This document shows, one piece after another, positions 42,649 to 53,833 of a stretch of DNA of 64,000 nt. Origin of the DNA: Fulvia fulva (taxonomy: Eukaryota > Ascomycota > Dothideomycetes > Mycosphaerellales > Mycosphaerellaceae). Position numbers and translations under genes: made by a program. The stretch covers positions 5,022,001 through 5,086,000 of the forward strand of contig NC_063012.1 in NCBI RefSeq assembly GCF_020509005.1, read 5' to 3'. Under the pieces are notes generated by a model that did not search any database, was not told the origin of the DNA, and worked only from the letters and a program-made list of their open reading frames with translations. Every line of letters begins with the position of its first letter. Position 1 is the stretch's first letter.

Positions 42649-43530
42649 TCAACTACCAAAGTTCCAGCCATCCTCATCTTCCTCGTCATCCTCGTCATAC
42701 TGATCGCTGTCATCCTCGTTGCTTCCGGTGAGCCGCGGCGTGCTGCCAGGAGTGTCTCTGCTTCTCACAGCCATACCAGCAGCCTTTGGAGTCTCATGGT
42801 CAGTTGCTGCAGCTGTTCTGAGGGCCTCCCTCTTCTCCCTTAACTTCCTCGCACGCTCCTCCAGACCTTCCATCTCCTCAAACTCGTCTTCGAGCAACCT
42901 GGCAGCATCTTCTTTCTCTGCCTCCAACTCAGCATCTCTGCGTCCACGCTGCGTGCTTTGCTCCTCCCTTGCCTGCGCAGCTAATTCCTCAGCCGTCATG
43001 GGCGCCGCTGAGACGACAGCCCCCTGAGCCGCAGTCGTGCCATGACGCATGCTTCTCTCCATCTCAGCCAACTCTCGTTCGAACGCCTCTAACTCAGCGG
43101 GATCGGCACCCTGCTCTTCATTATGGGAAGCAACTGCCTCTTGTGTACCGTTCGTGGTGCTCTGCGGGGCATCCTGAATTGGCCCAGCTCCCTCGTCGTC
43201 TATTTCCTCTACACCGGGTGTGAAGCTGACAGGCTTGGACTTTTTCCTGTCTTCTGGTGATGGACTGTCCATGGTTGATGCCTTGCGCTTCTTGCTCACT
43301 CCATTGGCGGACTCCTCGCTGACAGACCTCGTAGCTGCAGCGTCCTGAGCTCTGCTCAATCTAAGAGTATGCTGCGTGGAGTGCAGGTGAGCTTGCCATG
43401 CCGACTCGGTCTTGATAACGCTCTCGCACAGGTTGCAGAGCAGTTTCCCGTCTTTCGCGTAGCTTGCGTGCGGGTGTTTGATCCTCCTTGCTTCACGCGA
43501 GGCGCGGAGCATACTGCGTGCGTCCGCCAT
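42649..43530 (-). CDS. ZNF830/CCDC16-like C2H2 zinc-finger protein
   Basis: A single-exon frame of 293 codons from ATG at 43530. Near residues 32-54 lies one C-x2-C-x12-H-x5-H finger in a setting (H-P-x-A-S/K-Y before it, H-x5-H close) like the ZNF830/CCDC16 family of nuclear proteins linked to pre-mRNA splicing and genome stability. The middle is Ser/Pro/Lys-rich with a likely nuclear localisation run of Lys/Arg near residues 80-100. Residues about 190-245 form a charged coiled coil rich in Glu/Arg, and the C-terminus is a highly acidic Asp/Glu stretch ending in W-N-F-G-S. Length and order fit the family. It is transcribed away from the Bye1-like gene, sharing a 1.1-kb upstream region. Confidence 0.8.
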   Translation of the reverse strand: MADARSMLRASREARRIKHPHASYAKDGKLLCNLCESVIKTESAWQAHLHSTQHTLRLSRAQDAAATRSVSEESANGVSKKRKASTMDSPSPEDRKKSKPVSFTPGVEEIDDEGAGPIQDAPQSTTNGTQEAVASHNEEQGADPAELEAFERELAEMERSMRHGTTAAQGAVVSAAPMTAEELAAQAREEQSTQRGRRDAELEAEKEDAARLLEDEFEEMEGLEERARKLREKREALRTAAATDHETPKAAGMAVRSRDTPGSTPRLTGSNEDDSDQYDEDDEEDEDGWNFGS

Positions 43531-44648
43531 TGGTTGGGGCTTTGCTGATGCTTGTACAGGGTGTTTCGTGCATGTGTGGATAGTGTCTTTAGTGCCGACT
43601 CACTGTATAGCCAGTCGGCAGTACAAAATGGGCGAAAGAAGGGGGTTTCTGTTGGATTTTAGCGAATGAGACAACTCCAGCGATCAATGCCACGACGGAC
43701 GCTATCCACGTGTGCAGTTGACACCCTGTAGCGACGGAAATGTGGAAGGCACGCGCGCGGAGGGCACCTCAGGTTTCGAAGCGGAACCTGTCATGCGAAG
43801 ACTTTTGGCCGACCACGACTTGCTGGCGTGAGAATGGCCTCCAGGGTCCTTGCAGCTGCGCGATGAAGCTTCCTTCGTTGTGCGTGCTCTATGCCGACCT
43901 CCACCGACATCACCACACTTGACACCACCTGCTCCACCCACACCACATCACACCCGGTACCCACGACATCCTCACCTTTCGCGCCTTGTCCCGCAACGCA
44001 TCGCACACCTGAGGTGACATCGTTTCTCATCCCATTCCTCTGGTAAGCAATAGGTCGCGTGACCGGCGGCGCAGACACTGTTGGCGCAAACGCCCGGATC
44101 GAGACCACCAACCACACCCGGCGCGTCATATCCCGTGTCGCGGCAGTATACCCGTTGTCTACCTCGACGCACTACAAGCGGCACGCGCGGTTGTGGCAAG
44201 GCGACAGAGCAGAGCAGAGCAGAGCGGCGGCGGCGGCGCAGTGGCATTGGGCAGTAGCACTGGGTTTGCCCAGCGCGACTTCGCAGCTAGGACAGCGCTC
44301 CTGGCCTGATCGGTGCTCTACACCCTCCATTGGCAGCGAGCGTGCACTAGTTCTTGGGCAGATTCAGACGAAGCAGCAGGGAGGAGATAGCGAGGTGGCA
44401 TCCGGCGTCTATTACCTAGATACTGCGTGAACTCTTTGAGAGCGTGTGAAGCTGTTCTGTGTCGTCCTCCGTCATCAAAGCCGTCCTACTGCGCCAGAGC
44501 GTGTCGGTACGAACGAGCGACCATATGGCAGGTAAGCCACACCCCAATCCACGTTCACCGAGACATCCAGGCGATATGCGGCGCGTCAGCAGCGCCACAG
44601 TCACAGTCACAGCGCATAGACGGACCGTCTTGTGTCGCATACGATGGC
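43531..44648. promoter_or_regulatory. Shared upstream region of two divergent genes
   Basis: About 1.1 kb between the divergent starts at 43530 (-) and 44649 (+). It contains a run of AGAGC repeats followed by GGC repeats near 44205-44240 and no gene that I recognise. The frame of the right-hand gene is open upstream to 44427, but the conserved part starts later. Confidence 0.5.
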
Positions 44649-47180
44649 ATGAGCAAGGCTGACGTCGATACAGACGAACCGCGTCGCTCGGGTCGCGCGA
44701 CCAAAGGCCAGCACAAGAACGCCTCGTCCTCTCCGCCGCCACCTGCAGGGCCACCGCAGAATAAGCCAGCCAAGGGGGCGCCCAAAGGCAAGCCGAGCAA
44801 GAAGGCGGCGAAGAACGAGCCGCAGGAGGAGGACAACGAAGAGGAGGAGATCCGCTGCATCTGCGGCAATGCAGACCCCAACGACAAGCGGCCCTTCATT
44901 GGCTGCGACTCGTGCGAGGTTTGGCAGCACAACGTGTGCATGGGCATCACAGACGATGAAGACGACATACCAGAACACTACTTCTGCGAGAAGTGCAGTC
45001 CCGAAGACCACCAAGAGACGCTGCAAACGTTAGCGCGCGGCGAGAAGATCTGGGAGTCGCGCAACAAGCTGTGGCAGAACGAGAAGAAGATGAGCAAGAA
45101 CCGCAAGAGCAAGAGTCGTGGAGGCGATGGCGGTAAGCCGGGCTGGCTCAAGAAGGACATGCTGCCGCAGTCCGAAGCGCCAGCCGAAGAACCTGAACCA
45201 GCCCCGCCCGCCGCCAATGGTGGGAAGGACACAGGTACGAAACGCAAGCGTCAAGAAGAGGAAGTCAAAGACGAGGGACCACCAGAGCCCGAGCCTGCAC
45301 CAGAGGCGAAAACGACCAAATCCAAGTCCGCAAGACAAGACAAGCGCAGGAAGTCGACGCCGCTCGAAAGCAAAGTCGTCATGGGTGCCGATCCTGACAC
45401 CGACACCGCACTCGTCCCGATCAAAGGACTGCCCAAAGAGAGGCAGAACGTGGCCCAGGCGTTGAGCAAGATCATAGGCGCCGACATCGAGAAGCGCGCC
45501 AAGTCTGGTACCAGACTGCCCGCTGGACAGACAGGATCATCACTGGGTGACCACTACGCAGTGCGCATCGAGTATTCGCTTCACATGAATCACACTGCCG
45601 GCAAGGAGTCCTACAAGCAGCAATTCCGTACCCTTCATGCCAACCTCAAGAAGAACACTGGACTCGTTGAGAAATTAATGCTTGGATCGCTCACAGCCGA
45701 TGAACTCTCGACCATGGAAAGCAGCGAGATGCTGAGTGAAGACAAGCAACGTGAGCGTGCTACTATGAAAGAGGCACTAGACCGTCAAGCAGTTGCAGTG
45801 CAGGAAGATGGCCCAAGATACAAGCAGGACCACAAAGGCTATCACTTGATTGAAGGTGAAGCGGACCGGCAGACCGCGAGCGCGTCCGAGCCACGACCTG
45901 CGGTCTTGAGAGCGAGCGCGTCTCAAGATGCAGCTGGCAGACCGACTTCAAGCCGCTCGCCTACCAGCCAAGGACCTCTAAGCATAGGCACCAAGCAAGC
46001 CGAGGCAGATATGGAGCGCCGCGCATCGTACCAAGCCTTTAGTATGGACAAGATCTGGGAGAAGACGGGTAATGCTCAGTCTCCGACGGCCAACATATCG
46101 CGACCATTACAGCCGCACGCCCGCCGAACAAGCTCAATTCAAGTTCAACCACAGACTCAGGGCAATGGTGCCAAGGACGACCCAGACATTGATCGTATGC
46201 TTGAAGACAACGACGATACTTACTCGCCTGCTCCAGTGACCGGCGTGGATGCCATCATCTGGCGTGGCAAGCTCGTCCAGACCAGTGAAGACGATGCACC
46301 CACGGTCAACGCACGCTTCGTTGCAGGCCGGGATCTCGCATCAACGGTCCCATGGCAAGAGCTTCTTCCCAACCGACTTTCGATCGATGGCCGACTTGCT
46401 GTCCAAAAGGCGGAGGAGTACCTTTGCGGCCTGCGGTGGAGCTCCACGAGCGATGTGGCTGTCTTGGCACTGACGCCGTACGACAATGCTTCCCCGTTCA
46501 ACGAAGTGTTCGAGTACTTCCACAGTCGCCAGAGGTATGCTGTGATTGAGAAGGACAAGCCACACATGGTCAAGGACTTCTACATCATTCCACTCGAAGC
46601 TGGAGCGGAGTTGCCGCCACACGCCGCCATGTTGGAGCATTGCACACTCAAGAACCCCATTGAGGAGCGCATGCTGCTGGCAACCTTGATCGTTGCTCGT
46701 GCGCCTGCCAGCCCGACAAAGCAAGACTCGACTGCTGGCAGTGCGATCGGCACTAACGGACACCATTTGCCGCAACACGTGCGCCAAAGCATTGGCGGTC
46801 CTGCTGGATCACCACTTACCGCACAGACCCCAACGTTTCCGCCTCAGCAGGGAAGTCCACAAGCTGGATATGGCGCTTCTGCGCCCAACACCTTTCCACC
46901 GAATTCGTACGGTCCATCTCACCTGACGCCACCTGGACAACCAGCTGCCTACCCTCAGCAAAACTCGCCACCGCAAAACATGCCACCGCAGCAATCGCAA
47001 GTAGAGCAGATCCTCGGAGAGCTCCAATACACACCAACAGCAAAGATGATCTTGAGCCAAGCAGGCAATAGCCTGACTGTTGATCAGCTGAACAACCTGA
47101 AGACAATACTCGTCGAGGACCTGAATGCGCGGACTGACTTCGAGGCATTGACACGAAAGCTGTTCGCAGACAGATTGTAG
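44649..47180 (+). CDS. Bye1-like transcription factor (PHD, TFIIS-like, SPOC domains)
   Basis: 843 residues from the ATG at 44649. PHD finger about residues 68-118 (C-x-C...C-x2-C...H-x2-C...C-x2-C), which in this family reads histone H3 tails; a TFIIS central-type domain about 270-380, which docks on RNA polymerase II; a SPOC domain about 528-690; then a Pro/Gln-rich tail and a short helical C-terminus. This order is that of yeast Bye1 and its fungal relatives, which bind elongating polymerase near promoters. Basic, Lys-rich linkers before and after the PHD finger suggest nuclear location. I prefer 44649 to the upstream in-frame ATG at 44427 because the extra 74 codons are low in conservation signs and include splice-like sequence. 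No intron is needed inside. Confidence 0.88.
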   Translation: MSKADVDTDEPRRSGRATKGQHKNASSSPPPPAGPPQNKPAKGAPKGKPSKKAAKNEPQEEDNEEEEIRCICGNADPNDKRPFIGCDSCEVWQHNVCMGITDDEDDIPEHYFCEKCSPEDHQETLQTLARGEKIWESRNKLWQNEKKMSKNRKSKSRGGDGGKPGWLKKDMLPQSEAPAEEPEPAPPAANGGKDTGTKRKRQEEEVKDEGPPEPEPAPEAKTTKSKSARQDKRRKSTPLESKVVMGADPDTDTALVPIKGLPKERQNVAQALSKIIGADIEKRAKSGTRLPAGQTGSSLGDHYAVRIEYSLHMNHTAGKESYKQQFRTLHANLKKNTGLVEKLMLGSLTADELSTMESSEMLSEDKQRERATMKEALDRQAVAVQEDGPRYKQDHKGYHLIEGEADRQTASASEPRPAVLRASASQDAAGRPTSSRSPTSQGPLSIGTKQAEADMERRASYQAFSMDKIWEKTGNAQSPTANISRPLQPHARRTSSIQVQPQTQGNGAKDDPDIDRMLEDNDDTYSPAPVTGVDAIIWRGKLVQTSEDDAPTVNARFVAGRDLASTVPWQELLPNRLSIDGRLAVQKAEEYLCGLRWSSTSDVAVLALTPYDNASPFNEVFEYFHSRQRYAVIEKDKPHMVKDFYIIPLEAGAELPPHAAMLEHCTLKNPIEERMLLATLIVARAPASPTKQDSTAGSAIGTNGHHLPQHVRQSIGGPAGSPLTAQTPTFPPQQGSPQAGYGASAPNTFPPNSYGPSHLTPPGQPAAYPQQNSPPQNMPPQQSQVEQILGELQYTPTAKMILSQAGNSLTVDQLNNLKTILVEDLNARTDFEALTRKLFADRL

Positions 47181-47800
47181 CGCGATAATCAGTGGTTGGT
47201 TGCGCTTTTGGCATTGGTGCGATTGCGGATGCCCAATAAGCCTTCAGTACGGCCATCGTCAGATGTCAGCGGGCAAGACGTGCCTCGTGTAGAGGTGTCA
47301 AAGTCGCGCGAACGGACGTGCCGAGAGATGGCCGGTCTACGATAGAGATTGTGGTCGGGACTCATCTACAATCAAAGCGCCTGGGACGATACTATTGAGG
47401 GAACCTCGGCGTTGTGGTGACACAACTGGCAGGACTGTATGAGGGACATGTTTATCACAGCATAATACCCTTTTCAAGGATCTGGCAGTCACAGCGCTGG
47501 CATGTTAGGCTTCTACACTCGGAAAGGAAGAGTCCAACCATTGGACATACGACCCGGCTCTTTTTGCCTGTTGCAAAGCAAGATGCATGTTCACAATCAG
47601 CTTTTCAGTAGTCACGCGTTATATGATTACGTATATGAAGGCATCGTAGATCTATCTTCTATGTTCTATCTTCCGTGGTCGTTGTTGGTCGTGGACATCG
47701 TCTAATAATACAATACCGGCGTGCTGGCCTGCATCTCCGTTTTCGTTGCTTCGCCAAACAAGAAAATCTTACACCGTCCTTCCTAACAAAGTGCCGTGCA
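47181..47800. other. Intergenic, convergent 3' ends
   Basis: 620 bases between the Bye1-like gene (+) and the transporter gene (-). Only short unsupported frames; 3' UTRs expected. Confidence 0.5.
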
Positions 47801-50626
47801 CTAGAAGCTGAACAGGCCTGACCTCCTCTTTCCGAAAGGATACACAACGATTGCTGAGAGGAACAATCCAACCGTGATCCCAATCGCCACCTGTACAACA
47901 GAATAACCCACTGTGAAAGCAATACTGTTGAGCCCTTGGGCCGCTGTAGCAATAGACGTTGTGTTCACGACTGTAGTCCCATTCGTCCCGCCCGAAGTGA
48001 TCTGGTTCGCACTCGCAATCCCCGCCACCAATGACCCGTTGACAGCAAGACCAGATGGCACTTGCACGAAGATTGCTGGCAACATAGCGGCAGCTGCGAG
48101 GCCATAGCCGACTCGTCTCGCATTAGGCTGGAAGTTTGAATGAATGGATTCGTTGTCGCCCATAACTTTTCCTTCTTCCATGATTTTCGGCGACTTCCTC
48201 TTACTCTGGTGGCCGAAGATCCTCTTCCTGAAAGACTTCCAGCGAGGTCGGAGTCTCTCCTCCCAGAGATCCCAGCCGCGATTCTCGAGTCTGCCACCGA
48301 TGCGGCTGTATAGGTTCGCGAGAACGCCAATGGCAAGCGCACCTAGAGTGTTGCTGACTTGTGTATTGCCGGAAAAGCGGCGGGCGGAAAAGTAGTTTAC
48401 GACGTAGCCGGCGAAGGCTATAATCATCATGACAGGAGCTTGCTTCCACTTGGCCTGGTTTATGATGATCAGGCACATAGTAAATCCTGGAACAAAGAAG
48501 AAAAACCAGTATTCGGGGACCTGGTTCCTGCAGGTGGTCTCGCTGGTGGCATTCTTGTCCATGATCCCGTAGATTGCAGTTCCAATCGTGATGCCAAAGC
48601 CTAGGAAGAGTGAATAGATGATGGCGTACACCATACGGACACTACCGGCTACTATTGAGCGGGATTGCAGCTCCAAAGACGCGCAGAGGACGGTGTAGCC
48701 GGGAAGGATGAGCGCAATAGATGACTGGGCGAGCGCTGAGAAGCAGAATAGGTCGCCTCCCCTTATGCTGCCAAAGGCTCGTGCTAGGAAACTCGTGATG
48801 ACCGCTGCCGAGATCTCGAAGACATTGGCGTAGAGATCCGACGCTGGAGCGACGTACAGCTGTAGGAAGCCGAGAATACATCCCAAAAAGAAGGCGATAG
48901 GCAGATCGATGAGTCTCGCGCCAAAAGCGAACGGGCCTACACAAACTGCTGCGAGACCATAAACGGGTATCCTGACAAAGCGGTTATGTTTAGGTTCCCG
49001 ATTGCTGACTTCCTTAAGGCGGCCGTGTGCCTGCTCCACCCCAAGCTTGTCATGCACCACTTCCTTGTAGACTTCATGAACGTCTCTTAGCTTGCCCAAG
49101 TCTAGGCCCTGGGCGACCTTGACCAGTTTGACCTCACTCGTGTGCGTCTCCCGGTCTTCGAAAGACATGATCATTGCTCCAGGGATATACAGGAATTGAG
49201 CCTCGATCTCCAGAACCCGGGCACTCATCGTCATGTACTCTTCAAGTCGATGTGTTGGAGCGCCATATTGCATCAAGGCTCTACACAGCCTCTTGAGGTA
49301 TTTCTGCCGAGCAATCGTTCCAGCAATGTGCGCCGTGATGCGGTACTCTTCTTGGAGTCTAGGTCGGCTGAGTCTGTTCAGCACGCCTCCACTGCTTGTC
49401 CTTTTACCAATACCTGGTCGCTTCTGCTGCTGTTCTCTCAGTCTCTTGCTGACCTCTTCACCCAGATCACGATTCGACACTGCTGGTGATCCGAATGAGG
49501 AAGATGTGCCCACCAAAGTCGCAAGCGATGATGTGGACTGATTGCCATCTTTCTTGTGTGAGTACCAGCGACGATTGTATGTTGGCGTTGTGGCCCCTGA
49601 TTCCGGCGGCGAGTGGGCAGGACTTGACATTGCGGACAAGTCGCCGCTCGAGCGTCTTGAGCTGCCTTTGCGAGTGGTACTACTGTTGGGATCACCATAT
49701 AGTTTCAGCAATGATCCTAGGATACCGCCGCGGTATTGGTCTGGACGAGGTTTGTAATCTTCCATGAACTGTTGGTCGTCTGTAGGCGTCGCGGCGCCAG
49801 ACCGCTGACCCGATGGCGGCTCACTGGGTAATTGCTTGAATGCATCTCTTGCAACGGTGTGTCTTCTGACGAGGTTGAAAGCCTCTGCAGTGGACGCCTT
49901 GCGCAGCCTTTGATGTGGTGGCAGGTCTGTTGGCTCATCTTCCGACTCCCGGCCATTAAGATCTTGCAATGGAATGTCGCCGGCCGTAATGCTTGGTATC
50001 CTTCCATCGGGAGAGCTGCGCCTGGAAGCCGGGTTGGAATATGATTGTGCTGCACGCTCGACATCTTTGCCACGCTCGAAGGCTTTCCTGGCGCTCTGCT
50101 GTCTTTGCCTGTGGCGTTCGTCGTTTTCGGGACTTTCGAGCTCGATCGCTGGCTCTTCAGGCCTGATGGAATTGCCTCTGCGGATGGCGGGTCTAGGCCG
50201 CGGTATATCAAGGTTTCGGCTGATGGCTTCATATAGCTGTTCAGTCTTCTGCTCCGATAGTCGTGGAAGATGCGACTTGTCGTTTTCCGACGGCAGGAGC
50301 TGATCGCCACTACTTTGTCTGCGATGCCCAGAGGGTGTGTTGTTGCCACTGCCGGCAGGTGAGCCGTAGTTCGGACTGAGGTCGAAGGGCGAATAAGGAC
50401 CGTCTCCTTGATACTCAACAAAGCTTGATCGTTTCCCTGACGGATCTACTTCCTCTCCACCGGTGAAGCCAACCCTCTTCTTGCCTTTTGGTTTGTCCCC
50501 CGAGGCGGCAGGAGTGCCTCCTTCTGCACATGTCACCACTCCACTGGATGCTAGAGTATGTTTGGGCGACTCTGCCATGGCTGAGTCGCCAAGGGGGTTG
50601 CCGAGCTCCTCGACGGGAGTGCTCAT
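47801..50626 (-). CDS. Prm10-like membrane protein, ThrE family
   Basis: 941 residues from ATG at 50626, no intron needed. The first about 420 residues are polar, Ser/Pro/Arg-rich and probably cytosolic. From about residue 425 a conserved amphipathic start (Y-R-I-T-A-H-I-A-G-T-I) opens the ThrE domain, followed by around ten membrane spans in two groups (about 555-690 and 715-800) and a further C-terminal pair ending in a Lys/Arg-rich turn. The bacterial family member ThrE exports threonine; the yeast relative Prm10 is pheromone-regulated and of unknown substrate. So an amino-acid or small-molecule carrier role is inferred, not shown. The long polar N-terminus is usual in filamentous fungi. 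Confidence 0.85.
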   Translation of the reverse strand: MSTPVEELGNPLGDSAMAESPKHTLASSGVVTCAEGGTPAASGDKPKGKKRVGFTGGEEVDPSGKRSSFVEYQGDGPYSPFDLSPNYGSPAGSGNNTPSGHRRQSSGDQLLPSENDKSHLPRLSEQKTEQLYEAISRNLDIPRPRPAIRRGNSIRPEEPAIELESPENDERHRQRQQSARKAFERGKDVERAAQSYSNPASRRSSPDGRIPSITAGDIPLQDLNGRESEDEPTDLPPHQRLRKASTAEAFNLVRRHTVARDAFKQLPSEPPSGQRSGAATPTDDQQFMEDYKPRPDQYRGGILGSLLKLYGDPNSSTTRKGSSRRSSGDLSAMSSPAHSPPESGATTPTYNRRWYSHKKDGNQSTSSLATLVGTSSSFGSPAVSNRDLGEEVSKRLREQQQKRPGIGKRTSSGGVLNRLSRPRLQEEYRITAHIAGTIARQKYLKRLCRALMQYGAPTHRLEEYMTMSARVLEIEAQFLYIPGAMIMSFEDRETHTSEVKLVKVAQGLDLGKLRDVHEVYKEVVHDKLGVEQAHGRLKEVSNREPKHNRFVRIPVYGLAAVCVGPFAFGARLIDLPIAFFLGCILGFLQLYVAPASDLYANVFEISAAVITSFLARAFGSIRGGDLFCFSALAQSSIALILPGYTVLCASLELQSRSIVAGSVRMVYAIIYSLFLGFGITIGTAIYGIMDKNATSETTCRNQVPEYWFFFFVPGFTMCLIIINQAKWKQAPVMMIIAFAGYVVNYFSARRFSGNTQVSNTLGALAIGVLANLYSRIGGRLENRGWDLWEERLRPRWKSFRKRIFGHQSKRKSPKIMEEGKVMGDNESIHSNFQPNARRVGYGLAAAAMLPAIFVQVPSGLAVNGSLVAGIASANQITSGGTNGTTVVNTTSIATAAQGLNSIAFTVGYSVVQVAIGITVGLFLSAIVVYPFGKRRSGLFSF

Positions 50627-52123
50627 GCTGGCTACGGGCTACCAGGCGCGGTAGCAGGCGCCAAGAAGGTAGACAATAGGACTTGATTGTAAATATAAAA
50701 GGCCGAATCCGGTGGTGTGGATGTCCAGTTATGCTGTTTACCGTTGGAGATAGCCTTGTAACACCGCCAATCTGAAACAAAGGAATGCAATGTGGGTATT
50801 GTCGGCAGCTTCTCCTTTTGGAGCACGCCTTTGCTCTTGATGATCTTGCAAGGAGATGAGTAGGGAAGGTGCACTGTTGCAATGCTGTATGTTGAGCAAG
50901 CGTTGGGTACAAAGGTACCTAGATGAGGCGAAAGAGTAGCAGCGAAGAAATGCCGCAAAAGACTGTGCTCCAGTGACTACGGCACAAGCGGGAGGGAAGA
51001 TAACAGGCTGAGGGAGAGTGGTTGAACGCGGTACAGAGCAGATAGAGTTGTGCAGGTACAAGGAATCAGGAAGGGAGCAGCTTGGAATAGAAACATGTGA
51101 CAATCGACGGTCGAGACAAGAGCGTCGACCAGGTTTGCGCGTAGAGCAACGCCGAGGAGACATGCACAATCTCATGCATCCGCACAATCCGCAATCCACT
51201 GTGTCGACCGAAGTACCAGGCGGTAGTAACTGGAGCAGAAGCTGTGCTGTTCCACGTGCCCCGGTAGTGAGTCCCGGTGGGTCCAGATATGTAGCGATGA
51301 GATGCGCGTCGCATCAAGTCAGAGTCTTGTTGTTGTCCGAAGCAGCCGCGCGACTGCGTTATCAGATAGTGCTATAGTAGTGTAGTTCTACTAGCGCAGC
51401 AGGCGACAGCGCCAGCGGACACCAGCTTGTTGGGAGTTGGGTCGTAAGGATTGTGTCTTAGGAACCCAGGCGTGCCAGAATTAGTTCTGACTGAGTCTGA
51501 CAGAGCCGGTGACTCGGATCCGTGAGTCAAAGGACGGTCCAGTCGTCGACTCGTCGTGGTGCGCCGAAATATGCTTGTTCGTGATCAGACGCTTGGCGGA
51601 TAAGTCACAGTGCGCGCAGGTGTGGGTCGGCGAATGTATCTGGCGGCATGCCAGTGCAAAGCGGTACTGGTACTGGCGATACGTTCGCGCGTTGGGACAT
51701 GTGTAACGTGTTGAAAAGCTTCTAGAAACGCGCGAGCGAGTTAGGTTTCGGGAAGCCAGGCGCATAGAATAAGCTTATTCAGCTTCGTGGAATTGTGGCT
51801 GGCGTAAAGTGGCACCTGCATGCCATGCCTTGTGGCTTGTGCTATGAACGGCATGCATCAAAGCAATGTCATCTGCTGCAGCACTGATTTCGCCCTTGTC
51901 ATGCATCGTCATCTCGTTCACTATGCAGAATGCTAAATATCAACAACACCTTGCCCAGGACTCATCCAAGCATAACATGGGGCTTTGCCACTGCCGAACG
52001 CCATGACACCATCGCAAAAGATGCATCCACGAACTGATCCACCTCCAGACGCGCCTCCCCACGCGCTTCAAGCACTCTCGGCCAACCACCGATGCTTCAG
52101 CGCGCTCCAAAACACCTCAGAAC
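50627..52123. other. Intergenic, no gene seen
   Basis: 1.5 kb containing the promoter of the Prm10-like gene at its left end and the 3' UTR of the NAD kinase at its right end. The open frames in it (up to 165 codons) are scattered on both strands, overlap each other and show no domain that I recognise. Confidence 0.5.
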
Positions 52124-53833
52124 TCAACTCCACTTCTTCTCTGATCCATTCCCACTTTCAGAGTATCCCGAGTCTCTTGCACTAACTGTATCGTCGTCTT
52201 CTTCGAAATCTATGTCAAACTCTGGTTCCTTGCGATTGTCTGCACTCTCTTCGGCTTCAACGAGGTCGGCACCCTCGCCTTCGCCGTGGCCAGCTGCTCG
52301 ACCAGCCCAGTCCTTCTGTTCAGCGGCCCTGGTGTTCCAGCGTAATGTCCTGGAAATGCTGTCAAACCACTCAAGAGGCTGCCCCATCACAGTCGGAAAG
52401 GGATACTGCGATGCTCGAACGACGACTTCATCGCCACGTCCAAGCTCGACCCGACCTTTGCCGTCAAAGGACACAAACGCGCCGCCTCGTCCAGTAGAAG
52501 GGATTGCAACCTTGAGAGCCATGTCGTCGTTGAGTAGCATCGGCCTGAAAGATAATGTGTGCGGACAAATGGGTGTCAAAAGAATGGCCGGAATGTCTGG
52601 ATGAACCAAACTGCCCCCGGCGCTCAATGAATAGGCCGTGCTTCCTGTGGGCGTGCTAAGAATAATTCCGTCCGCGCTTATACGGGTCAGCAGGCTGTCA
52701 TTTGCATACAAATCCAAGCTGGAAATATACGACGACGGCCCACGATCGATCACCAGTTCATTGAGCACTTCATGAGTCTCGCCCTCGATCTTGGTAGACT
52801 GAGATTCGCCTCCATATTGGCTTGCAGTAGTCGGGACACTTGCTGAAGACGCGGCCGAGGGGGCGAATGCCGGCGATGCGGCAGATCGATACACTGTCGC
52901 GGTAAAGCGCATCCTTAGATTTATTTTCATGCCGGTTTCTCCCATGACGCGGTTAAGCTCGTTTTTGTACTGATCGAAGGCAAAGTTTGTGAGGAAACCT
53001 AATGAACCCAGTGAGAAAGACAGGACTGGCGGTACAATGCGTTGAAATAGCCAGGACGTGAACAAGACGGTTCCGTCGCCGCCGAGCGTGATGACCAAGT
53101 CGAAGAGTTCCGGTCTTTCCAGGCAGAGCGTTGGAGTCCAGAAGTGCAGCATGTCGGTGAATCTTTCGTCCTGTTCCAAGAGCGTATCCAGTCCAAATCG
53201 TTTCGACTTTCGCAACTTTGAGTCCACCCAGACATTGACTCCGATATCTTTACCGTACCGGGGCGTAGCTAGAAGGAACTCTGCCAATTCTCGAGTAAGA
53301 GTGACCAACGTGTTGTCCCGTGCTTTGGTGATGATCATGACGTTGCGCACAGCTCGTTTCAGCGGCCGTCTTTGCAATTGTCTCGAGACTTCTCTTACTG
53401 ATGCAGCGGTCTGCATGAGCCTGCTGTGCGACAGCTGGTCATCGCCCTTGATCTCCTCGAGGACCTTTTGAATGTCGACTGCATCCCCGAATCGCTTGTG
53501 AAAGAAGCAAGGACTTGTCAGGGCTGCAAGGCGGGCGATGGATGGGGTGTCGGAACATATGCTGAATCGCGCCATAGCAGCGCTCAGATCTTGCTGGCCC
53601 TGCGGAGTCCTGGTGCGCTTCTCCTCCAACATCTCCTCAGCGGTCGTCTGGGCTGCGAAGACTTGGGGCGCGGGCATGGGGACTCGTGCAGCGCCGGTAC
53701 TGAACCTCCTCGGTGTAGAATCGAGTGTCGCTGGGAAGAGTGCATCCAGGCGGCCCTTTGTCGCGCGATTGTCTGGAGTGCCCGGGTAGGAGGATGCTAC
53801 GTCCATATTGCTGGCGGCTACAGGAGAAGTCAT
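52124..53833 (-). CDS. NAD+ kinase
   Basis: 569 residues from the ATG at 53833. It phosphorylates NAD+ with ATP to make NADP+, the source of NADPH. The G-G-D-G motif that binds the phosphates lies near residue 250, followed by the S-L-G-x-L-G-F-L segment, and a second conserved block T-P-T-G-S-T-A-Y near 393. The N-terminal about 150 residues are variable and Ser/Thr/Pro-rich; the C-terminus ends in an acidic, Ser-rich tail, as in fungal cytosolic (Utr1-type) enzymes, and I see no clear mitochondrial presequence. The frame is open upstream to 53896 but has no earlier ATG in frame; a 5' exon cannot be excluded. Confidence 0.9.
   Translation of the reverse strand: MTSPVAASNMDVASSYPGTPDNRATKGRLDALFPATLDSTPRRFSTGAARVPMPAPQVFAAQTTAEEMLEEKRTRTPQGQQDLSAAMARFSICSDTPSIARLAALTSPCFFHKRFGDAVDIQKVLEEIKGDDQLSHSRLMQTAASVREVSRQLQRRPLKRAVRNVMIITKARDNTLVTLTRELAEFLLATPRYGKDIGVNVWVDSKLRKSKRFGLDTLLEQDERFTDMLHFWTPTLCLERPELFDLVITLGGDGTVLFTSWLFQRIVPPVLSFSLGSLGFLTNFAFDQYKNELNRVMGETGMKINLRMRFTATVYRSAASPAFAPSAASSASVPTTASQYGGESQSTKIEGETHEVLNELVIDRGPSSYISSLDLYANDSLLTRISADGIILSTPTGSTAYSLSAGGSLVHPDIPAILLTPICPHTLSFRPMLLNDDMALKVAIPSTGRGGAFVSFDGKGRVELGRGDEVVVRASQYPFPTVMGQPLEWFDSISRTLRWNTRAAEQKDWAGRAAGHGEGEGADLVEAEESADNRKEPEFDIDFEEDDDTVSARDSGYSESGNGSEKKWS

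Noticed and set aside
44427..44648. Upstream 74-codon extension of the Bye1-like protein
   Set aside because: It is in frame but has no family-like content and includes splice-like words; the ATG at 44649 gives the expected family start.
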